Origin: Trametes villosa | Taxonomy: Eukaryota; Basidiomycota; Agaricomycetes; Polyporales; Polyporaceae | NCBI GenBank assembly: GCA_002964805.2 | Contig: PUDQ02000001.1 | Coordinates: forward strand, 6,658,001 to 6,722,000 | Length of the DNA stretch: 64,000 bases | Reading direction: 5' to 3' | Part shown: piece after piece, positions 21,385-33,786 of the stretch | Numbering within the stretch: the first letter of the stretch is position 1 | How the letters are laid out: the number at the start of each line of letters is the position of its first letter | Translations under genes and position numbers: made by a program | Notes under the pieces: model-generated | The model's database searches: none | The model's input: the letters and a program-made list of their open reading frames with translations, nothing else | What the model was told of the DNA's origin: nothing

Positions 21385-23193
21385 ATGTCCGCTTACGGCG
21401 CCATCACCACCCGCCTAACCTCCTCCCTCCCGTCCACGACATGGAGACTCGCCTCGAAACGCGCGAACGCATCCAAGTACCTTACCCTGCACCACATAAC
21501 CCTTGAGGCCACCGAGAAGCTTCCCGGGCTCATCGACTACCTCCACCGCACGTTCGCGGACGAGCTCGCGGATGGCCGCACCTACCCGCAAGAGATCCTC
21601 CCTGGGGAGTCGTATACGCGCGCGCAATTCGACGCGTACTTCTTCGCGGCGGACGTTATCGTCGCGGTGCTTCCGCTGGATGCGACGGAGTCGCTTGACA
21701 CTGCGGACGGCAGCCAGATCTCGACTGGGTTTGCGGAAGCCGTAGGGGGTCGCCCTTGGGAAGAGTGTCTCGCCGGTTGCTTCTATGTGAGTCCTTTGTT
21801 TGCCTTGATTCTGTATCGGGGGGAGGCACGCCGCATGCCTCATAAGAGAGCTTGCATGTCCCTGAGTTGGCCTCGCGTACCGCCCAAATGGCTTCTCAGC
21901 TGCTTCACGGTGTTCACTGGGCGGGCTCTTCAAGCTTCACACCAGGTATCTGTTTACTGTGCCTCAAGAGACCCAAATACGCACCCTTTTCCCGCAGAGC
22001 CACACCCATCGTGAAGGTGGCCGAACTCTAAGCAGCCCCGATCAGGCATTCCTCCAAGCACCGCTGAGAAACGGGCCATACCGGGCACCTCAGCTCCCCT
22101 AACGAGCCCACCCGCCCCTTCTCTCGCTCGAGAGTAATAGACGCATCGAGCGCCGCCCGGATCCGCCTCGATGACCCGATGATCATTATCGCTGACCGCT
22201 TCCCCTTTCCTACAGGTGAAGCCGAACTACCCGGGACGGTCGTCGCATGTGAGTACCCAGCCGTCCCTCGCCTGCTTCTATTACTCTTCTCGCCTCGGTG
22301 ATGAACACGATGGGCAGTTGTGCTCCTCGGGCTTCAGCTCTGCTTGTGGGATTGAACGCTGTCGTGCTGGGATGAAGTCCGGGGGGCCGAGCGGCATGCT
22401 CAGAAGTGGGAATGCCGTACGGCTCTCGTATCGTCGGCCGCGGACTGGGGCGCTGCTACCAAAGTGGTTCTTGTGGCTCGAGCCTGCGGCTGGTCTCTGC
22501 GGTAGCGTCCCCGATTTTGAGTCGTGTCCCGGGATGGCCTGTTGAGGCGTTTCCGTGGACCGCGCTCAGCTGGTGAGACGGTTAGACAATAGTTGCCTTC
22601 GATCGGTCGATATTCTCCATGTTCCGCTGTGTATAGCTTTTGTCGGGCTGGATGTGTTGTGTAGCCAGGCTGTATGAACTGTCCGTAGGTATTGCGTAAC
22701 CTGTTTCGTGCTGCCCTGGAAATGGCGCTACGAGAGAGCAGCCCTAATCAATAGGGTAGTGCGGTGTCGCTGCTTATGCTCGAGCATTTTGCGCTCGCTT
22801 TGCGTATACTACAGGAGCGCACAGGGCTCATACTCTTTCGTTCTGATAGATCTGCAACGCCGGTTTCCTAGTCCCTCCCTCACAACGCGGACACGGCATC
22901 GGCACCGTCCTAGCACGGTCATATCTCCACTACGGCCCACGTCTAGGTTACGAGGCCAGCGTCTTCAACCTCGTATACGTGAACAACATCGCAAGCGTCA
23001 AGTCAGTATCTTCTTCCTCCCTCCTCTCCCTCTGCTTATGCTTCGCGATTTCTGCAGACTATGGGAAGCACTCGACTTCGAGAAGGCCGGGCGCATCCCC
23101 CGCGCGGGCCGCCTGAAGAAAGCCGACGGGGATGGCGAAGAGTACGTGGACGCTTGGGTGTTCTACCGCCGATTCGACCCGCCAGGTCTATAG
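21385..23193 (+). CDS. GNAT-family N-acetyltransferase
   Basis: Predicted acetyl-CoA-dependent N-acetyltransferase of about 240 residues. Exons 21385-21786, 22216-22248, 22850-23001 and 23058-23193 join in phase. The N-terminal part (LPGLIDYLHRTFADELADG, then ADVIVAVLP) is family specific. The short exon 2 reads VKPNYPGRSSH, and exon 3 gives CNAGFLVPPSQRGHGIG, whose R-G-H-G-I-G is the pyrophosphate-binding motif of GNAT enzymes, then YEASVFNLVYVNNIASVK; exon 4 continues LWEALDFEKAGRIP, the usual C-terminal strand and loop, and ends FYRRFDPPGL. The start Met follows several in-frame codons without family similarity. Introns 1 and 2 are 429 and 601 nt, about ten times the local norm. Substrate unknown; similar fungal proteins are annotated only as acetyltransferases. 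Confidence 0.86.
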
Positions 23194-26100
23194 CCCCCGC
23201 ATCGCGTCTTATCGCGCTACCCCCCATAGATTATTTTCAGGCGAATGCTTCAGCTCATAGTTCCAAACCCCGCCCTACCTCCGTGTGGGCAGCCATCCAG
23301 GCCGAAGACCAGCTGGCAGCTAACGGCAGCAGAACCACTGCTGCCGCTCTCGCTGCATCGCGTTATCGCAGTGCCCCAGTCCTATGATATCGGAGCACTC
23401 TCCTTGCCCCAACCATTCCGCACGTCTCTTCTGCGCGTTCTAGTGCTGGTTCTGCACGGGCAGCCACAGCGTCATCGGAAAGAGAACACACCGTCTGATG
23501 GCGCTGCGCGTCCAGCTGCCCAGTGCCCAAGTACTGTCCGTTATCCAGTGTCTGCATAATACCCGCGTCCACGCTCACGCCGGCGTCGGCGGCGCAGACA
23601 CGCATCATGGGTCCCAGCGCATTCTCCTTTTGTCCGCCCATCCCATCCTCGTGCACGCGTCGAGTCATCATCATTCCACCGCCCGCCCTTTCCCCCTGCG
23701 TTCGCCATCCCAGGCTAGACTGTACGTCGACCCGTAAGGCATCGCGCGCCCGCCGCCGCGTCTCTGCGTCCTCGGTCATCGACCCATCTGATGCGAGCGC
23801 CGCGCTGGGCCGCTCTTCCCGTCCCAAGGCCACAATGGAGGATGGAGGCCGTTCGAGTCGCCGAGTCCTCGACCGCCGGCGGTCAGCCTGTGAGCACGTC
23901 GCGGCTTCGCGAGAGGCGTGCATCGCGCGGTCACGTAACCCGACTGCGCCGTCCTTGCCCTGTGAGTATGCCGGGGCTCGGGAGCCTTCTGCGCCCACCC
24001 GCATAAAGGATGCATGTGCATCATCGTGATGGCACCAGCGACCAGCGGCCACGGGCGTGACATATCAGAAGTCTGAAGCAGTACGCACTGCGCAGCGCGT
24101 CGGCGGCGCGAGGCTGTCCGCCTGCGCTGCAGGGATGGGCGGGCATGGGCACCGAGTCTCTCAGTCTGCGCGGTCTTCGCGGCGGTCATAGCGGGCTTGT
24201 GCTCTGTTCTCTGCTTCCGGGATCTTGCGCTGCGTTGCGGCGTAACTCGCTGCATTGCTATATCTTGTGCTTGACTGTTAGTGTTACAGTTTGAGCTCGA
24301 CCATCAGGCGTCCTGACAATTGTCGCAGTTGTATGTGCATGACCGGATCCACTCGGTGTTCAAAGCCACTGCCTCCCGCTGCTAAGCATTACACACAAGC
24401 ATACCGCTTCCGCTTCCGTCCCCGGTGGAGACCGACACCGCGACCACCTCCGAGACACCATCGCAAACACGACACAACCCGATCGAACACGGAGACGAGG
24501 TGTCTCGCACCATCCGCGAGGCCAAGCACTCGGACACGGACAGGAGGGGGTGAAACGCACGTAGTACGTACGGAACGTCCCGGTGTCAGTCCATGGACCA
24601 CCTCCGGGATGCCAACCTAGTCGCATTGCAGTGCGGCTGAGAAGGTTAGCAGGAGATGCATGACATGTCGTCACCGACCGTGCACTAACGTAAACCGTAA
24701 GTCCCTTACAATGCCGCATCCAGGTACTCACTGCGTCCCAGACCCTGGCCCGTCAATCATTAACTCTGATCGACGCAGGCCCTCGCTCTCGCCCGTCCAC
24801 AAACAGGAGACGAACCCAAGCGACGCCGCCGAGGCATGCAGCCGCGCCCGCTTGTGAACGCAAACACCTCGCCCTCGGGGCATGCACGCAAACCGGGCCC
24901 GACCACCGACCCGCAAGACGTCAACATCCACCAGGCTGCACTGCCAACGAAGCGACGCGTCCCGCGGTACGTTAGTACGTCCACACATCGATACCCACAT
25001 CCGCATCCACATTCCCGGCCCACATCTCCCTCCTCGACCTCTTCGAATCGGCCGCGCCGGGCACGCGGCATTCGCGGGACGCCAGCGCGCACCACCCATT
25101 GGACAAACACACCTTGATAGTAGCACACCCGCGACCGCCCGCGCGCGATGCGGTGTGCCACTTATGCCATGGGTGGCCGCTCGACGTCTTTCTCCCACAC
25201 ACGAGGCGGACGGCTGAAGCGTATCGTGCCCGCGGCGCGCGATGGATGCCTAACGCCCCGCGTTGGAGGGGAGTGGGGGTTCAGCCGGTGCGCCCGGCGG
25301 TCATTTCCATGGGATCCCGCGCAGCCGCAATAGAGGAGAGACGTAAAAGAACGCGCCGCCAGGGGACGTGCGTCCGCGGCGATTCCCTCGTTACGCGGCG
25401 AGGGGCACTGCGGGGGATGCCGGTATAATTGCGCGCTGATGCCGTACGGCGTAGATGGTGGACTTCGAGGTTTGGTGAGTGGCAGTATGCCACTCGCTTG
25501 AGCTATGACTCGGACCTGGAAGTTGGCTGACATCGTATACAGTACTAGTCAATGCATCTACACGAAGTGCGTCAACAATTCAGTGCTCCGAGGAGAGCCA
25601 CCCAAGTACACCAGAATCGTGCCACTCGAACCCAAGTCAAAGCTTAAGGAGATTGCGCGGACATACATGTCTTCGCTGTCAAACAGTCGCACCTCAAGGC
25701 AGCGCAAAGACGAGCTCGAGATGGAATGCTCACGGGTGTAGTGCAACTGCCCGGAGTGCTCGCTTTCAACGCCACGCCGTAATGGGAGGCAAACCTTGTA
25801 GCAGCTCCGGCGTTCTATCTCTCACCCAACGTACCCGCTAGGCTCGGTGCCGTCACTGCAGCACGGGGTTTAGGTAAGTAGCACGAGGCTTCGCTTCGCA
25901 TCGAGGATAGGAGTTGACAGGAGAGCGGCTCATAGTAGTCGTACTGCGGGGAACGTCTCTTTGAAGATGCGTTTAAGCTCCGGCAGAGTCCAGCCATGCA
26001 ATGAAGGACGCGCAACGATCTACCACCAGCCCGCCAGCCCGCCATCGGCTGCAGTAGTCGGGTCCTGATCGACCCAAGCTCATGCAGTGAGTACAGCTCA

Positions 26101-29100
26101 GGCGTGCTCTCTGATACGCTGTTATAGGAGTAACAACTTCTGCTTAATCTCGTCTCACGACAGCTTCCAAGACCCATGTCATTTACACTGGCGGCAAGGT
26201 GCGCGGTCCTCCCGTCAACCGCGCGCTCCGTACACCACCCAGCGATCCGCTCACTGTCATCGTGAGCGGACCGCTGGAAGGTATATCGTTGACCCAAAGC
26301 GCCAACATCACGTTCACGAGCGGCGAGCCCGGGCTACGAGTCAATATCCAAAGACCTTGTCACCGACGTCTGCCGCCCGTCTGCCCTACCATTTAGACAA
26401 CACGAGGGTCAGATGTCCAAACGTTCCAGAAGACGCGCCACCACATACTCGAGGCAAAGGCCCGGCGCGCACGCGAGCCAGATCACGCACCGAAGCCTGC
26501 TTCCTTCCCTCGATCGACGCCTCGGTATACGACATTGCACGCATGCGCCCGGCGCTCGAAGCAGCGCGCGCCCCGCGCGACGCCCACAAATCGCGTGTAT
26601 CAGTCGCGCGCGTAGAACATTGTGTGCGTACCTTCTCCTTCTCCGCACTGTGTCCACACCATCGCCGGAACCAGGACGCTCGAGTGGCATATATGCGTCT
26701 GGGCTGGTATCCGGTGGCCCAAAGACGCGCCGCTCGATGGCCCTCGCATCTGCTCGCGCCGCCGCCAGTGTCGTAGAAGGTACAAGTTCGGGAGCGACGC
26801 GCGGAGGAGGCTGTGCGCGGCGTGCCTCGTGCGTCGTAGAATGGAGGGCGAAGCCAGCAGTTCTGCGCACAGTGAGCCTATCTCGGCCCTAACAAGCACC
26901 CTACCTCCTTCGGGGCAAGCGCAACTCCCAGCAGCGCGGCCTCGTGGCCCGCGCAGGCCCGTTCAGGTGCGACATTGTTCCCGCCAGAAGAACGGCGTGG
27001 GCGCGACGCAATGTCCGCGCACCCGCGTGCCCCGCTGCGCCAGACGCACATTCGCACATTGAGATATCGAGTGCCGCGGAGTGGCTCGTATCTTCTGGGG
27101 TGCGCCTGCCATCCAGAAGCATCCTTCGCGTGCACCCCGCCAGGGCATCCTCGCGTCCTAGGGCGTTTTCGCCGCGTCCTCCGCGAATCGCATTGAATGC
27201 CCCTTCCGGGGCGCCGGCGGCCAGGACAGGCAGGGCGAATGGGACGCCGGCGGCGCGGCCGGTCGGAGGTGCGGCGAGCAATTGAGTTTCCGGGGACAAT
27301 GTCCGCCGCGGCACTCGGCGGGAAAGCCGGGCTTCTGGGAGCGCGCGGCCGGCGTCGTGATCATCGCCTGCGCCGCCGGGGCCCCCGCCGGGACCCACAC
27401 GCTCCCCTGGCTCCCGACGATAGCTTAGCGGTGATGGGGACGTCGAGGACTCAGGAGGAAGGCGCGCTACTGTACGATCAGATCAGCGCACGGATCCCAG
27501 TCTGTCAATGTCGAAGCGGCACTTGTGACTGGCGCACGTACCGTACCTCTATCATTCGTCCAAGTTCTGCCTGGCGCGCGCTCGGCGCGTGAAGCAGGAA
27601 GCTGCCCTGGTTGCTGGCGTCTGACGGGCGCCCACGGGCAGAGTATGTATTGCGGCCTGCTTGGACGCTGGTGGGTGCATCAGATGTTTGGGCAGCAGAA
27701 TGATGAACGCTATCCGCCTGTGTATCTGGGGGTGGGACGGCCAGCGTCGCATCGAATCGTGCGAGGCGTTGGTTCGGGACGACGTACCGTGCGCGTGCAG
27801 GATCGCCGCGTTTTGGCCATACCGGCTTTGCATGAACCGAAGGCGAGACGAGGTTGCTCTTGATAGCGCCAGAAGTGAAGGCCGATACCGCATACATACA
27901 GCGGGTGTGATGCGTATTGCGTGTTCCCTGCGTGCATGAGCGCGACGATTGCAATAGCAGACGCGAGGCACCGGAGCACGTCCCGGCGACTGCGGAGGTA
28001 TGCAGGGACATGTAAAAGCAGCCCCCTCGGCTCGCGCTCCGCGAAACATACAGCCCGCGACGGGCTGCCTTCCGGGCCTCCCCTCGAAGGCTAACCACCC
28101 CGCAGGGTGCCAACCTGCCATTCAGAATCATTCGGGGGGACCTGGCGAAGCTGATTGCATGTGCCGCGCGTGATCTGCCGCATCAGCGAGAACAGAACCG
28201 GCAGGTGTGTCATGACGCGCGCGGCGGGACATGGGCGAGTTCCTCACCTCCGCTCCGCGTCTTCGGCGTTCGGATGGAATGCACGCGGCGTCGAGAAGCT
28301 CGCGGGTGTGGGAGCCGTGCAATTGTAGGGATGTGCGCGTGGAATCCTGGGAGGCCTTCGGCTGGACCCTTTGTATTTGCCACAATATGGACCTTTTGCG
28401 TGAACTTGAACGTGTGTTGCAGGCTGGGTGCTCCATTGAGTCGAGGGACAGTAGCAACCGGCAAGTCTTGCATTCTATTTACTGAACACCGGTCGCGGTT
28501 GCTGGTGCGCAGAGTTAGTACAAGTGAGAAAGAGTGTTGTTGTGTTCACCCGTACTCGACACTACAACTCCCGAACATGCGCGGTTGATAACGGCCGCCA
28601 TGCCAGAATACCGCAGCCCCCTTCGCGAAAAATAACGTACTCACCAACAGCTCGCGGTCGGAGTGCATACGGCTTGCCCGGCTTGCTACGCGACAATGCG
28701 AACATATGATCTCTGAGCGTCGTCGGTCGTCGGAGGACGACACGAGCACTGGCATCAGATCCCGCTGACGGCGCAGACGCTATGTGGCATGGCGCGAAGG
28801 ACGACGTGTGTCGGGCTGCTTCAACGACCGATGCAGACGTGTATGGGGATCTGATGAACGATCAGCCCGGCGGCAAGTCCTGAGTTGTGAAGTTCGTTGA
28901 GATGTGCAGATGAGCTTGAATAACCGAACGAGACAAGAACGAGACGGTCGATCCTGCCAAGCGCCCAACAGACCTCCTCGTCAAATCGTACTCTCCCGAC
29001 CTCTCATACAGCTCATTCAACCGCTATTTCTCGCCCTGCAGTCCTTCCGGTGAGCAAACATCGACAGATCGGGAAAGATGCAGATGTAGATGGAATGTAT

Positions 29101-32100
29101 GCAGTCTACTCTAATTCCACGTGTATGTGGTTGAGAAGCAGGTGCGAGGCGCCCGTGGTCGCCATGCACACCTTCCGCATAAGGCGATAATCCGACCAAC
29201 TCAGACTCAGCGACGACGACCACGACGGCGTAGCGACGAAACCGGGGATGCGGTGCTCGTCAATTAACTCTGCGCCCCGTCCCGCCTCATCGTTCAACAT
29301 TCAACGTTCCAACAATCACAACCCCCGGCGCGCGACAGCGCGACGTCCCTCGAGGCGCGACTCACCGCTAATTAACATATTACACGGTGGCGGCTGCCGT
29401 ACCTGAGGCACGCTGCCCACCGCACGCCTACGCCAAACAGGGTGCCCGCGCACACCACGGCTGTCTGATAGCTCTGCACGTTGCGTGCTGGTCTCAGAGC
29501 CGCGCGGGGGGTCCGGGACAGATGACCGGCACGAGGCTCGCGCGTCGTGATGGACGGACGCGCAGGCAGGTTCTGATCCCGCCAAGGGGCACCTAATCTG
29601 GGGGATGGTGCCGCTGCACACGCACCTTCTGGATCTCAGCCTTCTATGTACACGACTGCTGGTGCGAGGGGCAAGGGGCACGCGTGGACTAGGACTTCGG
29701 CAGGGCGGTTCCGCGGCGGCACTCGCTCGAGCGGGCTAGCTGAGGCCAGCTGCTAGTGCCACAGACCTCGGAGCCTGTCCTTCGTGAATCGTCGTGGTCC
29801 TGAATCGAAGGTACTTACATCCTATAGGCTTGATCCTGATTCATCGAGCTCACTTGTGATGCGCGTTAACGTTGCTGAACTTCAGATCTGCGCCCTCGGG
29901 CGAATCTGGCCCGAGGGACGATCCCCAAGGACGAGATCGGCGACTGGGGCAATCCTTTAGGACGAAATCGGGACGAGCTGGGAGGAGGACGGCGCCAGTT
30001 GCGCAATGCGGGCACCCCGCCACGTATCGCGCGATAGGCTATTGCGCGCACCCGGGACGCGTCGCGGCTCGCGGTTCGCGACACGACGCGACCGTGCGCC
30101 GCGCTCCAATCGCAAGTCCATCCTGGAACTGTGGAACAACACCCTAATACAACACCAAGCTCGAACGTGGCCGCTCCAAAGTCCAGACACACAGGCCCCG
30201 CGCGGCACCAGGCCTCGACCTCTGCCCCGCCCTCCTCCTGCACGCCCACAACCCACGGCCCGCCCTTACTCAGAGTCTCGGACAGCAGCGGACAGCGCGG
30301 TCGTCCTCGTCGCTCGACAACGAGTGAAAGGCCATGACGATAGCGAAAGGGGCGCGGGCCCCCTTCCGCGATCGACTTCAAATTACCCCGCACACCCAGC
30401 CGGGAGAACCGTCGGCGCGCGTTCCGCCGCCCCCGCCTTCCCGCCCCGCCGCCCGACACGCGGGGCGCAGCGCCACGATGCTCGATGGCGAGCGGACTGT
30501 GCAGGTCCCCAAACCTCTGGCGTGCAGATAGCGGCGAGCACGTTCTTTCCCGACGTCCGAGTTCCTCCCGAGGCCCGAGTCAGATCCTCGTTTCAGCACC
30601 GAGCAATTTTCGCGACACTTTTCACCTCGATTTTCTGCTCTTTGCAATTCCAGCGCATGCGTCGTCGGCCGCGCGGCCGTCGTCGCCCCCGCCCTCTTCC
30701 TCCAGCTCACGATCAAGCTTGGCGGCGGGCCACGACCCACGACGCACGCCGTCCGGCCCGATATCCAGACCAGAGGGCCCGCGCCCCCGACGCCGCCGCC
30801 GGCCCAAGCGCAACACGCAAAGATGAAAATGCAGAATTTATCGGATGGTGGCGGCCGGGCGAGCGTCGACCCGTCCCGCCTTCCCGGCCTGCCGCCGCCT
30901 CCCCAGCCTTCAGCCTCAGCCACGTTCAGGAGGTCGCGATGGCGCGCGGTTAATGCGCGGGATATACAGAGTACCGTCTCGATATCGCTGCCACTACTGT
31001 CAGGAGGTGGGCGGGTTATCCGCCAAGGTATACATGGGCGTGTCGGAGAGCTATGCTTGGCTGGACATCCATGTATATGCATATGCGCGTCCGACGCTGT
31101 TACACCAGCCGTAGGACGTGGATAGCGAGTCCACACCGCTCCTTGTACGCGTATGCCTTAGCGATATCCACACCTACGTACAACCACATAGAGGAGTGAT
31201 ATAGGCTTCAGTCGACTTATCCCGCCCCCCGAACCCTCACATCCAGCCTCGTGCCCTTGAACGTTCAGCGGCCGATACGCAACGTACCTCGCACTCCGTA
31301 CGCTGGTTAACAAGATACGCGGAAGCAACCAAGTCCGAAACCGAGCCCCCGCCAGTCCTCCGGCGGTCCCGCCGCTTTGTCCGCTGCCCCGAGCCGCGAG
31401 ACCCGGCACCGGCCCTCGAGAGCTCGAGACAGACGGAAGCAAATCGCGCTGACCGCGCCAACCGGACTCGAACCTCGCGCTCCCAATTTCCCCTGATCGC
31501 GCGAGAGGGGGCGCGATCGCCTCTAAGTAGACAAGCGCCGGCGCGTCGTCGGGACTCGGAAGCGCGGCGGCCTTCTGCTGCGCGCGGCGCGACGGGAGGC
31601 TGGGAAGGCGCTTCCACGTTGGACGATGGCGCCGCGCTAGCGCTGCCGTCTCGCCTAGGCTAGCGTCGGCGCGCAACCGCAGGACGCCAGAACGGGAGCG
31701 CAGAAGCCTGCAATGAGGCGGTAGGCTACAGGCGGCAAGGAGGCGGTCTCCAGGGCACCGCGCATACTGCTGATGGAAGTGCCCGCTCACCTAAGCTCTT
31801 CACTCAGCCTCTGGATGGCACACGGGCAGAGACAGGCGAAGACAGACAAACAGACAGAGGGCGTTCGCGATCGGCAGCAGTGCATTATTACTTCTCCGTA
31901 TGTACGTCCTACGGTATATAAACTCTTTTGTCGACCCGTCGACGTGCGCGCGCGTCGTCATAAGTAGCGGGGAGCGGCGAGGGCGGAGCGCGATAGATAC
32001 GCCGAGCGGTATGGTGCGATGCGAGACGGTGTAGTGGGTGGTGTCCGGAAGACTTGTGTGCTTGATTATTATACAACATGTGGGGTGGGGAGCGGGACGG

Positions 32101-32599
32101 AGCATTGTGCGTGGTATGCGGGCCTGGGGCATGGATAAGAGCGAGAAAGAGAGAGACAGAGACGGGACGCGGGACGCGGAAGACGAGCAATAAACGTTAG
32201 CGTGCGGAACCTGTATGGGGGCGTGCAAGAGATATGGACCATGCAAGAGTCATGTTAGAGGCAGCGGGCAGAGACGCGAGACCGAGGCGGGCGGAAGAGG
32301 AAGAGCAAGCGAAGAGAGGCGGAGCGACCATGCGAGCGAACCCCCGATCCCGGAAAACGGCAATGCAATGAGGGAAGACGGTGGATGGATGCGCGGGACT
32401 CGGGGTATAATGATATAGTGCACGGTCCGATGCGGGCAAGAGGAGGGCGGTGAGGGAAGCGATGGGTGTGGATGAAGGTAGGGAGGGGAAGGGCGGGGGC
32501 GCTCGACGGCCGCGGCCGGAGCCAGGACGCGCATGCGCACCATCGCGCGCACGAGCCCTCGCCCAAGTCACAGTACAGCGCAAGCAGACCGGCAGGGAT
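23194..32599. other. Gene-poor GC-rich region, 9.4 kb
   Basis: Many long frames occur on all strands (for example 23363-24052 minus, 26409-26870 minus, 29866-30459 minus, 30006-30953 plus), but they overlap one another, are Arg/Pro/Ala/Ser-rich as expected from GC-rich noncoding DNA, and show no family motifs. No reverse transcriptase, integrase or transposase motif, terminal repeat or tRNA was recognised. TATA-like words (for example TATATAAA at 31915) have no convincing gene after them. Decayed genes or noncoding RNAs could be present but I cannot support any. Confidence 0.45.
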
Positions 32600-33786
32600 C
32601 TACCAGATGCACGGCGACGCGCGCGCGAAGATATCGCCGCCCTTCGCCTTCTTCGCCGTCGTCGCCGCAGCCGCGGCTGGCGGCGCCCCGCGCGCGTACG
32701 CAGAGGCGACCCCCGCGTTGGGACTTGACGAGGACGAGTCGATGGTGATCGGCGTGCCGATCGTGCCCGAGCCGACGACGCGCACGTTGTGGTCCTCGTA
32801 CCCGAGCGGGGTCGAGGGCGGCGCGGAGCTCGCGGGCGACGTGGACGTGGACATCGACGACTCCGGGGTGTCGGGCGTGTTGGGCGCGAACGACGTGTTG
32901 AGCGTCGTCGACGGGCCGTGGCGCGCGGGCGAGGGCGCGGGCGCGTGGCTCGGGCCGTAGGGGTTCCCCGCGTGCACGGGCACCGGGGGCGGGATGGGCT
33001 TCGGGGGCGACGTCGACGGGCCCTGGGTGGGGCGCGTTGTGAACACGGGCGGGGCCGCGGAGGCGTTTGCCTGCGTGTACGGCGTCGTCGAGGGCACGGG
33101 CGAGGGCGCGGGTGACGAGAGGACGTAGGTGGGGTAGGGCCCGCTGCCCTTGAAGTCGCGGCGCACCTTCTGCTCGAACTCCTTGAGCGCATTGGGGTCG
33201 ATGTTGAGCTGCCACTCGAGGTAGGAGCACATCTCGCGCTCCATCTGGTTGATCTCGCGCAGCGCGAACATGCCCTGGCCGACGATGGACCAGGACTTGT
33301 TCGAGTAGGTGTCGTCGCAGATGACCTTGCTCGCGATCATGAACGCCGAGATAAATAGGCGGTGGCCCGAGCTGCCCCGCGCGGCGGGGAAGCGGGCTTT
33401 TAGGCGTTGGAGGAGGTAGAGGGCGGCGAAGGTGACGGAGGTGTGGAGGCGCGTGCGGTGGAGGGCGTACGCGATGAAGTTTCCCAGCGGCGGGGACGGC
33501 GCCGGCGGGACGGAGGTGGATAATGGGGGGAGGTCCGGACACGCAAACAAATGCGTGACGAATCTCGAACATAGCTTCGCGGTCTCTTCGTGCCCGTAAT
33601 ACGGGTCAGACTGGTGCGAGAAGGCAAGACCGGCCGCGGAGGTGAGTGTGTCGAAATAGGAAAGTAAAGGAGCGCCGGGAGACTCACCACAGCAGGGTGT
33701 GCGCCTGGGGGCCGGGCGGTGATCTTACTCTGGCGCCGGAAGGGGGAGGGGTGGCGAGCAGTAGAGGGACCTGAGACGGCAGCCAT
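32600..33786 (-). CDS. PCL/Pho80-type cyclin
   Basis: Regulatory partner of a Pho85/CDK5-like kinase, acting in cell-cycle entry, morphogenesis or phosphate signalling. Exon 1 (33786-33688) gives 33 residues starting MAAVSGPSTARHPSPFRR; a 77-nt intron with donor GTGAGT joins it in phase to exon 2 (33610-32600), total 369 residues. The cyclin box is clear: GHEETAKLCSRFVTHLFACP, then SVTFAALYLLQRLKARFP, HRLFISAFMIASKVICDDTY, SNKSWSIVGQGMFALREINQ and MEREMCSYLEWQLNID, the last being a hallmark of fungal PCL cyclins. The C-terminal half is a low-complexity Pro/Ser/Thr/Ala tail with several S/T-P sites, which may be phosphorylated. It stands alone between two gene-poor stretches. Which of the PCL subgroups it belongs to cannot be decided here. 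Confidence 0.9.

Noticed and set aside
23363..24052. 229-codon minus-strand frame with a mixed composition
   Set aside because: Starts and ends without splice partners and shows no domain; adjacent frames are open too.
30006..30953. 315-codon plus-strand frame
   Set aside because: Arg/Pro/Ala-rich, overlapped by equally long frames on the other strand, no motif or start context; typical of GC-rich noncoding DNA.
32197..33192. 331-codon minus frame and 334-codon frame overlapping the cyclin
   Set aside because: Same strand, other frames of the cyclin; low-complexity Arg/Pro/Ser products with no similarity, while the 32600-33786 model has a full cyclin box.
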